Assembly: GCA_003157945.1 (NCBI GenBank)
Contig: PMFY01000327.1
Location: forward strand, 1 to 14,392
Length of the DNA: 14,392 nucleotides
Direction of reading: 5' to 3'
Source of the DNA: Acidimicrobiaceae bacterium
Lineage (GTDB): Bacteria > Actinomycetota > Acidimicrobiia > Acidimicrobiales > RAAP-2
Shown here: piece by piece, positions 1 through 6,149 of the stretch
How positions within the stretch are numbered: the first letter of the stretch is position 1
Layout: each line of letters begins with the position of its first letter
Position numbers and translations under genes: made by a program
Notes under the pieces: generated by a model
Told to the model about the DNA's origin: nothing
The model's database searches: none
Seen by the model: only the letters and a program-made list of their open reading frames with translations

Positions 1-1
1 C

Positions 2-49
2 GACGGCGGCATCTTCAGCTTCGACGCGCCGTTCTACGGAGCCGGCTGA
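2..49 (+). CDS. 3' end of a secreted repeat-type protein (partial)
   Basis: Only the last 15 codons and the TGA stop (47-49) are in the window; the gene begins upstream. The C-terminus reads DGGIFSFDAPFYGAG. This resembles the DGGIF-F-DA-F-GS repeat found many times over in secreted or cell-wall proteins of actinobacteria, where each unit probably forms one blade or strand group of a propeller-like domain. The usual Gly before Asp (FGDA) is missing here, which is common in a terminal repeat. The role of the whole protein cannot be judged from this piece. It lies 28 bases before the first copy of the comM leader repeat. Confidence 0.6.
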   Translation, partial: DGGIFSFDAPFYGAG

Positions 50-76
50 ACTCGATCCGACCGCCCGCGACGCGCG

Positions 77-197
77 CCGGGTGACCCACCGGTCCATAGG
101 ATGTGGTCGACGCCTCGAGGGCTGTCGGCACCGGCAGGTCAGGGCAGCACCCGCCCTCCCGAGCCCCACCGTCTCCCGGGAGGCACCGGTGATCGCC
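77..197 (+). repeat. Direct repeat copy A: diverged duplicate of the comM promoter/leader
   Basis: These 121 bases align end to end with 2323-2444. By hand I count about 15 mismatches and one 1-base gap, roughly 87% identity. The copy includes the damaged palindrome (76-93), the -10-like TAGGAT (97-102), the invariant block around 151-170, the GGGAGG Shine-Dalgarno and the comM start GTG ATC GCC (189-197). Similarity stops directly after these three codons. The reading frame then runs through unrelated codons to a stop just past the start of the sigma gene. It is therefore a dead leader copy, not a gene. Confidence 0.85.
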
Positions 198-240
198 GGC
201 CGCGGGTGTGACCCGGGATCCCTCCCGTCGTCGTCGTGCC

Positions 241-267
241 GGTCACATTTTGAGGGTGAACTCCGTC
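241..267 (+). promoter_or_regulatory. ECF-sigma-type promoter (GGTCACA-N16-CGTC), probable autoregulation
   Basis: GGTCACA (241-247), exactly 16 bases, then CGTC (264-267). This matches the published ECF41 promoter consensus TGTCACA-N16-CGTC at 10 of 11 positions, with the correct spacing. It lies 31 bases upstream of the GTG of an ECF sigma gene fused to a SnoaL-like domain. Such factors commonly transcribe their own gene, so the site is probably used by the product of 299-1162. That use is inferred; the motif and spacing are seen directly. Confidence 0.72.
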
Positions 268-298
268 AATTGGGTATGAGCAGGAGGGAAGTGGGCCC

Positions 299-1162
299 GT
301 GACCAGGACCGAAGTGACGGAATTCGAAGCGGAGCGGCCGCGGTTGACGGCGATCGCCGGCCGGATCCTCGGGTCGGAAGCCGATGCCGATGACGTCCTG
401 CAGGAGGCCTGGCTCCGGCTGTCCCGCACCGACGCCATCGACGATCTCCCCGCCTGGCTCACCACCGTCGTGACGCGCCTCTGCCTCGACCAGCTCCGCA
501 AGCGGGGTACCCGGTCCGCGGCCGAAGCCGCGGTGACCGACGGCCATGGTCCGGTCGATCCGGAGGCCGACGCACTGCTCGCCGAGCGGATGGGTGACGC
601 CATGGAGATCGTCCTCGACGCCCTGGCCCCGGCGGAGCGGGCCGCATTCGTCCTGCACGACGTGTTCGGCTACCCCTTCGACGAGGTCAGTGCGGTCATG
701 GGGCGTTCGGGTACCGCCGTGCGCCAGTTGGCGAGCCGGGCACGACGCAAGGTGCAGGGCGGGCCGGAGTCGGCCGCGTCGCGGGCGTCACGCGCCGAGA
801 ACCAGCGGGTGGTCGACGCGTTCCTCATCGCCGCCCGTGGCGGGGAACTCGCCACCTTGTTGTCGTTGCTCGCACCCGACGCCGTCATGCGGGCCGACCG
901 GGTCGGGCAGTCGATGGGCACCGCACCGGAGTACGAGGGGGCGGAGGCCGTGGCCGCCCGCTTCAACGGCACCCGGGGGGCGGCGCCGGTCACCATCGAC
1001 GGTGAACTGGGTGCCGCATGGATCCAGGCCGGATCGACCAAGGTGGCATTCGTGTTCCATCTCGACGGGGCGGCCCTGGTGCGTGAGATCGAGCTGATCG
1101 CCGACCCGGACGTCCTGGCGACCATGGACATCGTCCGAGTGCGGGCGAAGTCGGGTGGTTGA
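299..1162 (+). CDS. ECF RNA polymerase sigma factor with C-terminal SnoaL-like domain (ECF41/ECF56, SigJ-like)
   Basis: An alternative sigma factor of 287 residues that should direct RNA polymerase to a small regulon. Sigma region 2 lies at about residues 9-75, with the typical ADADDVLQEAWLRL segment. Region 4 lies at about 98-155, ending in the helix-turn-helix GRSGTAVRQLASRARRKVQ. A SnoaL/NTF2-like domain follows from about residue 165 (VVDAFLIAARGGELATLLSL). In this family the fused domain replaces a separate anti-sigma factor. The linker WLPEP and the DGGGK motif of classic ECF41 proteins are not visible, though DPDVL near the C-terminus recalls NPDKL. Assignment to the ECF56-like branch is therefore equally possible. 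The GTG start is preceded by AGGAGG (282-287). A small-protein gene follows 62 bases downstream. The gene lies inside the repeat-bounded block. Confidence 0.9.
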   Translation: MTRTEVTEFEAERPRLTAIAGRILGSEADADDVLQEAWLRLSRTDAIDDLPAWLTTVVTRLCLDQLRKRGTRSAAEAAVTDGHGPVDPEADALLAERMGDAMEIVLDALAPAERAAFVLHDVFGYPFDEVSAVMGRSGTAVRQLASRARRKVQGGPESAASRASRAENQRVVDAFLIAARGGELATLLSLLAPDAVMRADRVGQSMGTAPEYEGAEAVAARFNGTRGAAPVTIDGELGAAWIQAGSTKVAFVFHLDGAALVREIELIADPDVLATMDIVRVRAKSGG

Positions 1163-1224
1163 CGGTCGGGGATCAACTGGACATGGCTATCGACAGCAGG
1201 ACACAGCGAGAGGAAGTACAGATC

Positions 1225-1461
1225 ATGAAGACCATGACATGTGAGCAGCTCGGCGGGCCGTGCGACGCTCCGCACCAGGGCACGACGGCGGACGAGGTCA
1301 TCAAGGCGCAGGACCGGCATCTCAAGGAGATGGTCGCCGGTGGGGACACCACCCACGAAGGTGCCCTGAAGGAGATGAAGGGCCGGTGGAAGAACCCCAT
1401 CAAGGGCATGGGGTGGTACCGGCAGGCCAAGCGCGACTTCGCCGATCTTCCCGAAGGCTGA
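1225..1461 (+). CDS. Small Cys-containing protein of unknown function (78 aa)
   Basis: A soluble 78-residue protein rich in Lys, Glu and Asp, starting MKTMTCEQLGGPCDAPHQG and ending with a basic/aromatic stretch, KGMGWYRQAKRDF. The N-terminal C-x6-C pair (Cys6 and Cys13) with LGGPCD resembles short conserved actinobacterial and proteobacterial proteins annotated as DUF1059-like; I recognise the style but cannot fix the family. The ATG at 1225 is preceded by AGAGGAAG at 1209-1216. The longer TTG start at 1159 would overlap the sigma stop and has no ribosome site. Its position 62 bases after the sigma stop suggests co-transcription and perhaps membership of the sigma regulon. Base composition looks less GC-rich than in the flanking genes. 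Confidence 0.8.
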   Translation: MKTMTCEQLGGPCDAPHQGTTADEVIKAQDRHLKEMVAGGDTTHEGALKEMKGRWKNPIKGMGWYRQAKRDFADLPEG

Positions 1462-1619
1462 CGGCGTGGGTCCCCGCGAATGTCCGGTGGACGTCGCGCT
1501 CACGGGTGCACGACGGATCAGCCGCACGCGCGTGGGTTGTGGCCACGACCGGAAGTACGTCGCGACGGGTAGTCGTCAATTCCGTGCGGCCGTCCCGGGC
1601 TGCACCTCGGGGGCCCACC

Positions 1620-2002
1620 TCAGGCGCCGTAGGGCGGCCGGAGTCCCGAGATCATGGGGAAGTGGCGCACGCTCGTCGTGAGGAGCTCGGCACCTACGAC
1701 GGTCGCCGTGGCCGCGATCAGTAGTCGACGGCGTCGATGCCACTGTGCGACCGTCGGCACGCCGCGGCGAGCGATCCGGCCATCCGGGCGATCGCCTCGT
1801 CGACCGGAACCCAGGTGAGCGCACCCATGAACAGCTCGGTCGGTTCGAGCTCGTCCGGCCGCAAGCCGGCGAGCAGCTCGAATCGGATGAGCTCACTGGC
1901 CAGGAGGAGCTCGCCCTCGACGGTCAGGCGCGCGAGGAGTTCCGTGGCCCGGTGGTCACCCCGGAGGTGGTCGATGGCGATGGTCGTATCGAGGAGCTTC
2001 AC
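1620..2002 (-). pseudogene. vapC: vapC-type PIN-domain toxin, broken by a one-base deletion
   Basis: The intact part (2002 to 1718) gives 94 residues starting MKLLDTTIAIDHLRG, with PIN acidic residues Asp5, Glu42, Asp90 and Asp93. It stops at GIDAVDY, exactly where VapC proteins continue with LIAAT. Adding one base between 1720 and 1721 restores the frame: LIAATATVVGAELLTTSVRH, then FPMISGLRPPY, to a stop at 1620-1622. That gives a 127-residue protein of normal VapC length. The usual Asn/Asp in T-x-N-x-RHF is Ser in the restored tail. VapC toxins are Mg-dependent ribonucleases; loss of the C-terminal third should inactivate this one. The GTG start overlaps the vapB stop by four bases (GTGA), the usual layout. 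Confidence 0.82.
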
Positions 2003-2272
2003 CTGGCGCGGAGCCGGTCCATCCGGTCATTGACGTCGCCCGGATCGCGTCGCCGAACTCCGACCCCGTGTACTCCCGGTCGGTCCAGGCTCCTGCCGAG
2101 GTGCGCAGCGCTCCGAGTCGCGACGTCTGGGTCTGCTCGCCGTACTGGGCCCGGAACGCCCGCCGGATCAGCTCCGAACGGCTGGCCCCGACCGGACCGC
2201 GGCGGCATCGAGGGCGGACACCTCCTGGTCGTCGAGGTAGATCTGCGTCCGGTGCACGACATCAGTATGCAT
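1999..2272 (-). pseudogene. vapB: vapB-type ribbon-helix-helix antitoxin, broken by two one-base deletions
   Basis: Read from ATG 2272, the strand encodes HRTQIYLDDQEVSALDAAAV, a ribbon-helix-helix N-terminus, and soon hits a stop. Restoring one G in the G-run complementary to 2186-2189 gives RSGASRSELIRRAFRAQYG and then GAWTDREYTGSEFGDAIR. Restoring a second G in the run complementary to 2039-2041 gives GDVNDRMDRLRAR and the stop that overlaps the vapC start. The repaired protein has about 91 residues, normal for the family. Neither the DNA-binding nor the toxin-neutralising part can be made as one chain from the present sequence. Both losses are in short G runs, so sequencing error must be excluded. 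Confidence 0.75.
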
Positions 2273-2321
2273 CGGACGATGTATCACGGCGGAGCAGCGG
2301 CCGGCGCGAGCGATCCATCGC

Positions 2322-2340
2322 ACCGGGTGACCCACCCGGT
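2322..2340. promoter_or_regulatory. Perfect palindrome in the comM promoter, candidate operator
   Basis: ACCGGGTG (2322-2329), a 3-base centre ACC, then CACCCGGT (2333-2340): perfect 8-base arms. It sits directly upstream of the -10-like TAGGGT at 2344, covering the spacer and -35 region. This position suits a repressor or activator site better than a terminator, and no T-run follows. In copy A (76-93) the same element has lost one C and its symmetry. The binding protein is unknown. Confidence 0.5.
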
Positions 2341-2444
2341 CCCTAGGGTGCGGTCGGTGCCTCGAGGGCCGTCGGCACCGTCACGTCACCGCAGTACCCG
2401 CCCTCCCGAGCCCCACCGTGCCCTGGGAGGCACCAGTGATCGCC
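2323..2444 (+). repeat. Direct repeat copy B: functional comM promoter/leader
   Basis: The 122-base partner of 77-197. It contains the palindrome, the -10-like hexamer, a leader hairpin, the Shine-Dalgarno GGGAGG (2425-2430) and the first three comM codons. Because this copy continues into an intact comM, it is the one in use. The parent arrangement was probably the upstream gene, one leader and then comM, with 198-2322 added later. Divergence between the copies implies that the event is not recent. Confidence 0.85.
2344..2380 (+). promoter_or_regulatory. comM -10-like element and 5' leader hairpin
   Basis: TAGGGT at 2344-2349 fits the TANNNT hexamer seen before other genes here and would place the transcript start near 2356, giving comM a leader of about 80 bases. 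A perfect 7-base inverted repeat, CGGTGCC (2355-2361) and GGCACCG (2374-2380) with a 12-base loop, would then form at the extreme 5' end of that RNA. It could stabilise the RNA or act in regulation. In copy A the left arm is CGACGCC and pairing is lost. Confidence 0.4.
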
Positions 2445-3965
2445 AGTATCCCCTCCGCCGTCCTCCGTGGTGTCGACGCCCGATCCGTCTCGGTCGAGGT
2501 GCACGTCGCCAACGGCCTGCCCGGGTTCACCGTCGTCGGTCTGCCCGACGCCGCCGTGCGTGAGTCCCGCGACCGCGTCCGCGCCGCCGTCACGTCGAGC
2601 GGACTGCCCTGGCCCCGCCGACGCGTCACGGTCAACCTCGCACCGTCGGGCATGCGCAAAGGCGGAGCCGGCCTCGACCTGCCCATCGCCGTCGGGGTCC
2701 TCGTGGCCTCGGGTGTGCTGGACGCCGCGGCGGTGGCGGGCCTCGCCTTCGTGGGTGAGCTGGGCCTCGACGGCTCCCTGCGGGGCGTTCCGGGGGTGCT
2801 GGTGCTCGCCGACGCATTGGTGGGCAGCCGGGTGGTGGTGGCCGACGTCGACGGCGCCGAGGCCGCCGCCGCCGACGCCGACATCGTGACGGCCGCCAGC
2901 CTGTCCGAGGTCGTGGCCCGGTGCACGGGCCGGCGTCCGTGGCCCGACGTGGCCCGGCCCCCCGCCGGGCCACCGGGCGGCATCCCGGCGCCGTCGGATC
3001 GGGGCGACCTCGCCGACGTGCGCGGCCAGCTGCTGGCCCGGCGTGCGCTCGAGGTGGCCGCCGCCGGCGGCCACCATCTGCTGCTCGTCGGGCCGCCGGG
3101 TGCCGGCAAGACGCTCCTCGCCACCCGGCTGCCCGACCTGCTGCCCGACCTCGACCCGGCCACGGCCCGCGAGGTCGCCCGCATCCGGTCCGTCGCCGCC
3201 GAGGTCGGCGTCACGGGCGGGCGATCCGCGCGGCCACCCTTCCGGGCCCCGCACCACGGACTGTCCTCGGTGGCCATGATCGGCGGCGGACGAGCCGCCC
3301 TGCACCCCGGCGAGATCGGGCTCGCCCATGGTGGTGTGCTGTTCCTCGACGAGTTCGGCGAGTTCCCGACCACGGTCCTCGACGCGCTGCGCCAACCGCT
3401 CGAGGATGGCGTCGTGCGGATCAGCCGATCGGGGAGATCCGCCTGTTGCCCGGCCCGGTTCCTCCTGGTGGCGGCCATGAATCCCTGTCCCTGTGGCGAG
3501 GGGGGCGTGCCGGGCGCGTGCCGGTGCACCCCGGCGGCGCGGGCCCGCTACGGCCGCCGGCTGTCGGGGCCGCTGCTCGACCGGTTCGACCTCGCGGTCC
3601 GGGTGGACCGGCCGGCGGCGGCCGACCTGCTGGCGCCTCCTTCGGGGGAGTCGACGGCGACGGTGGCCGCCCGGGTGTCGGTCGCCAGGGGGCGGGCCCG
3701 GCGGCGGGGGGTCCCGGTGAACGCCGAGCTCGCCGCCGTCGACCTCGACCGTGCGGCGCCGCTCGACGGGGCCGCCGCCGACACGTTGGCCCGCCATCTC
3801 CGGACGGGGCGCCTCAGCGCCCGGGGCCTGCATCGGGTCCGACGGATGGCCCGGACGATCGCCGACCTCGACGCCGGCGCCGAGGTCGTGACCGGGGGCC
3901 ACGTCGCCGAGGCGCTGCTCCTGCGCGGCGGCCGCGGCCTGCTGCTGGGCGAGGAGGTCCGATGA
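2436..3965 (+). CDS. comM: ComM/YifB-family Mg-chelatase-like AAA+ ATPase
   Basis: A 509-residue protein of the YifB/ComM family. ComM is a hexameric helicase that promotes branch migration when incoming single-stranded DNA recombines during natural transformation. The N-terminal Lon-S5-like fold (about 1-170) has GLPGFTVVGLPDAAVRESRD and NLAPSGMRKGGAGLDLPIAV. Walker A GPPGAGKT is at 219-226 and Walker B LFLDE ends at Asp305-Glu306. A four-Cys element, CPCG...CRC, follows MN in the expected place, and the C-terminal Mg-chelatase helical domain closes the protein. Length is typical. I chose GTG 2436, five bases after GGGAGG, over GTG 2418, because it matches the family N-terminus. The stop overlaps dprA by ATGA, so the two are co-translated. 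The usual actinobacterial neighbour yraN is absent upstream. Confidence 0.95.
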   Translation: MIASIPSAVLRGVDARSVSVEVHVANGLPGFTVVGLPDAAVRESRDRVRAAVTSSGLPWPRRRVTVNLAPSGMRKGGAGLDLPIAVGVLVASGVLDAAAVAGLAFVGELGLDGSLRGVPGVLVLADALVGSRVVVADVDGAEAAAADADIVTAASLSEVVARCTGRRPWPDVARPPAGPPGGIPAPSDRGDLADVRGQLLARRALEVAAAGGHHLLLVGPPGAGKTLLATRLPDLLPDLDPATAREVARIRSVAAEVGVTGGRSARPPFRAPHHGLSSVAMIGGGRAALHPGEIGLAHGGVLFLDEFGEFPTTVLDALRQPLEDGVVRISRSGRSACCPARFLLVAAMNPCPCGEGGVPGACRCTPAARARYGRRLSGPLLDRFDLAVRVDRPAAADLLAPPSGESTATVAARVSVARGRARRRGVPVNAELAAVDLDRAAPLDGAAADTLARHLRTGRLSARGLHRVRRMARTIADLDAGAEVVTGGHVAEALLLRGGRGLLLGEEVR

Positions 3966-5074
3966 CCGGGGAGGACCTGGCCTGTGCCGCCGCCCTGCTC
4001 GACCTGCCCGGCATGACCCCGGTACGGCTCGCCCGTGTGCTCGACGGCTTCGGACCCGTGCTGGCCTGGCACGCCGTGCGGGCCGGTACGCACCCCGGCG
4101 ACCGGTCCCGGCGGTTCGCCGCCTCGGCCCGCCGGGTCGTCCCGGCCGACGTCCTCGCCCGGTACCGGGACGCCGGGGTCGCCCTGCTCCTGCCGGACGC
4201 CGTCGGGTATCCGGCCGCGCTGGCCGGCGACCCCGGTGCACCCGCCGTCCTGACCGCGGTGGGCGACCCCACGGTCGTCGACGGGCGGCCCGCGGTGGCC
4301 GTGGTCGGCACCCGGTCGGCCACGCCGTACGGCGTCTCGGTGGCCGCCGAACTCGGTCGTGGCCTGGCGGCGTCCGGCGTCGTCGTGGTCTCGGGCCTCG
4401 CCCTGGGCATCGACGCCGCCGCCCATGCCGGTGCCCTGGACGCCGGACCCGCTGCCGTGCCACCGGTCGCCGTGGTGGGGACCGGGCTCGACGTCGTCTA
4501 CCCCTGGGGGAACCGGAGCCTGTGGCAGCGGGTGGCGGCCACCGGCGCGGTGCTGTCCGAGGCGCCACTCGGGACCCCGGCGCTGCCGCGGGTCTTCCCG
4601 GCCCGCAACCGGATCATCGCCGCCCTGGCCGACGTGGTGGTGGTCGTCGAGTGCCACGGGAAGGGCGGCTCGTTCCACACGGTCGAGGCGGCGGCCCGCC
4701 GGTCGGTGCCCGTCTGCGCCGTGCCGGGCTCCGTCCGGAGCCCGGCGTCCCGAGGCACCAACGGGCTGCTGGTCGACGGCTGTGCGCCCGTGCGCGACCT
4801 CGACGACGTGCTCACGGCCCTGGCCCTGGCGCGGGGTGGGCGTGGGGTCGGGCGGACGGACCGGGCCGACACCCGCCGGCCACCCGACCCCCGGCTCGGG
4901 GGGCTCGACCGGGCTGAGCGTGCGGTGTGGGAGTCGGTCGACGACACGCCGACGACGGTCGAGACCGTCCTGCTGCGCACCGACCTGGCCGTGGCCACGG
5001 TGGGTGTGGCCGTCGAGGCCCTGGTCGCCCGGGGACTCCTCGTCGAGGGTGCCGGGTGGTGGTCGCGGACCTGA
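3962..5074 (+). CDS. dprA: DNA-processing protein DprA
   Basis: DprA binds incoming single-stranded DNA and loads RecA during transformation. The protein has 370 residues. A SAM/HhH-like N-terminal region (about 1-60) is followed by a Rossmann-like DprA domain: GTRSATPYG at 116-124, SGLALGIDAAAH at 144-155, FPARNRIIA near 211-219, and GKGGSFHTVEAA. A winged-helix-like C-terminus (from about 305) ends in GLLVEGAGWWSRT. The start ATG lies inside the comM stop (ATGA), so expression depends on comM. Genes of this pair occur in many bacteria not known to be transformable, so competence itself is not proven. Nothing is odd in length or motifs. Confidence 0.95.
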   Translation: MTGEDLACAAALLDLPGMTPVRLARVLDGFGPVLAWHAVRAGTHPGDRSRRFAASARRVVPADVLARYRDAGVALLLPDAVGYPAALAGDPGAPAVLTAVGDPTVVDGRPAVAVVGTRSATPYGVSVAAELGRGLAASGVVVVSGLALGIDAAAHAGALDAGPAAVPPVAVVGTGLDVVYPWGNRSLWQRVAATGAVLSEAPLGTPALPRVFPARNRIIAALADVVVVVECHGKGGSFHTVEAAARRSVPVCAVPGSVRSPASRGTNGLLVDGCAPVRDLDDVLTALALARGGRGVGRTDRADTRRPPDPRLGGLDRAERAVWESVDDTPTTVETVLLRTDLAVATVGVAVEALVARGLLVEGAGWWSRT

Positions 5075-5078
5075 CGGC

Positions 5079-5102
5079 CCGTCGGTCGCGATGGCCCGAC
5101 GG
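5079..5102. terminator. Hairpin between convergent dprA and esterase genes, possible bidirectional terminator
   Basis: CCGTCGG (5079-5085) and CCGACGG (5096-5102) form a perfect 7-base stem with a 10-base loop, five bases after the dprA stop and in a convergent gap of 51 bases. There is no T-run on either side. This is common for terminator-like hairpins in GC-rich actinobacteria but weakens the call. Confidence 0.4.
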
Positions 5103-5125
5103 CCGGGCCCGCGCCGGGACGCGCC

Positions 5126-6064
5126 CTAGGAGGGGGTCACCCGGAGCCCGCGCCGCAGTGCGGTCAGCAGCTCCTCGTGGGCGCGTCGGGACACCTCGGC
5201 GGTGGGGATGAGCGTCGATCCGTGGAACGTGCCCGGGAAGGAGTGCAGCTCGACAGTGACGCCCGCCTCGAGGAGCCGCAGTGCGTAGGTGATGCCCTCG
5301 TCACGGAGGGGGTCGAACTCCATCGTCGTCACGTAGGCCGGGGGCAGGCCGGCGAGGTCGGCGGCCAGGGCCGGCGACGCGTACGGCGACACGGGCCCGA
5401 CGTCGGGGCCCAGGTAGAACTCCCAGCTGAGTTCGGCGTTGGGCCGGTTCCACAGCGGCGTGTCGACGAAGGCCCGCATGCTGGCGGTGTCGAGCCGGTG
5501 GTCGAGTTCCGGGATCCCGAGGAACTGGAAGCAGAGCGACGGGCCACCCCGGTCCCGGGCCAGGAGGGCCACGGCCGCGGCCAGGCCCCCGCCGGCACTC
5601 TGGCCGCCCACCGCCACGCGGTCGGGATCGACGTGGAGCTCGGCGTTCCCGACCGTCCACCGCAACGCGGCGAAGCAGTCCTCGACGCCGGCCGGAAACG
5701 GGTGCTCGGGGGCCAGCCGGTACTCGGGCGTCACCACGACCACACCGAGCTCCCGGGCCACCTGCGTGGCGAACGCGTGCTCCATCTCGATCGATCCCAC
5801 GACGAAGCCCCCGCCGTGGATGTCGAGGAGGGCCGGACGGGCCGTCGTGACGGACCCGGTGGGGGCGTAGACGCGGACGGCGACGGAGCCGTCGGCGGTC
5901 GGGACGTCGTGGTCGCTGATGGTCACCCCGGTCGTGTCGACGCCTCCGTTCAGCGGCGTCAGCAGGTCGGTGATCCCCGCGCGCGCCGCAGCCACGTCTC
6001 GGAAGTCTCCAGCGGGGAGCAGGTCGACGAAGGGCGCCAGCTCGGGGTCGAACGCGTAGGACAT
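5126..6064 (-). CDS. Alpha/beta hydrolase, hormone-sensitive-lipase (GDXG) family esterase
   Basis: A 312-residue cytoplasmic esterase acting on short-chain esters; the natural substrate cannot be predicted. It has the oxyanion-hole motif HGGGF at 83-87, the nucleophile Ser156 in GQSAGG, Asp251 in EFDPLRDEG and His281 in FPGTFHG. These are the complete catalytic set of the HSL (bacterial family IV) group, in the right order and spacing. The segment YRLAPEHPFPAG after strand 4 is also typical. The ATG at 6064 starts MSYAFDPEL; the ribosome site is weak, and the frame stays open to 6460, but the upstream extension overlaps the next gene and looks non-coding. The gene follows the pilin-like gene on the same strand after 85 bases and may share its transcript. 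Confidence 0.92.
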   Translation of the reverse strand: MSYAFDPELAPFVDLLPAGDFRDVAAARAGITDLLTPLNGGVDTTGVTISDHDVPTADGSVAVRVYAPTGSVTTARPALLDIHGGGFVVGSIEMEHAFATQVARELGVVVVTPEYRLAPEHPFPAGVEDCFAALRWTVGNAELHVDPDRVAVGGQSAGGGLAAAVALLARDRGGPSLCFQFLGIPELDHRLDTASMRAFVDTPLWNRPNAELSWEFYLGPDVGPVSPYASPALAADLAGLPPAYVTTMEFDPLRDEGITYALRLLEAGVTVELHSFPGTFHGSTLIPTAEVSRRAHEELLTALRRGLRVTPS

Positions 6065-6149
6065 CCCGTGATGTTCGCGCAGCGCCGCCGGTCCTGCCTC
6101 CGGACCCCGATCCGGAGCCTGTGCCGTCCGGTGAGGGCCCGCGTGGACG

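Noticed and set aside
81..302. Open frame starting inside copy A and running to the sigma start
   Set aside because: It is the duplicated comM leader followed by unrelated codons. It has no protein-like pattern, and its good Shine-Dalgarno is inherited from comM.
1159..1224. Longer TTG start for the 78-residue small protein
   Set aside because: It overlaps the sigma stop, lacks a ribosome site, and the extra residues precede the natural MKTMTC start that has AGAGGAAG upstream.
1462..1619. 158-base stretch between the small-protein gene and the vapC remnant
   Set aside because: I looked for a terminator, RNA gene or further toxin-antitoxin remnant and saw nothing I could support.
2357..2563. 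GTG seven bases after TAGGGT, a possible leaderless start of a short peptide overlapping comM
   Set aside because: The frame gives an Arg/Pro-rich shadow of comM, and copy A has ACG at the same place, so there is no sign of selection on a start codon.
2921..3961. Upstream extension of the dprA frame through comM
   Set aside because: The extension is low-complexity Arg/Gly/Pro shadow sequence; DprA homology starts at ATG 3962, which overlaps the comM stop.
2343..4568. Long minus-strand open frame of 741 codons opposite comM-dprA
   Set aside because: Arg/Pro/Gly-rich composition typical of a GC-rich shadow frame. The plus strand encodes complete, recognisable ComM and DprA.
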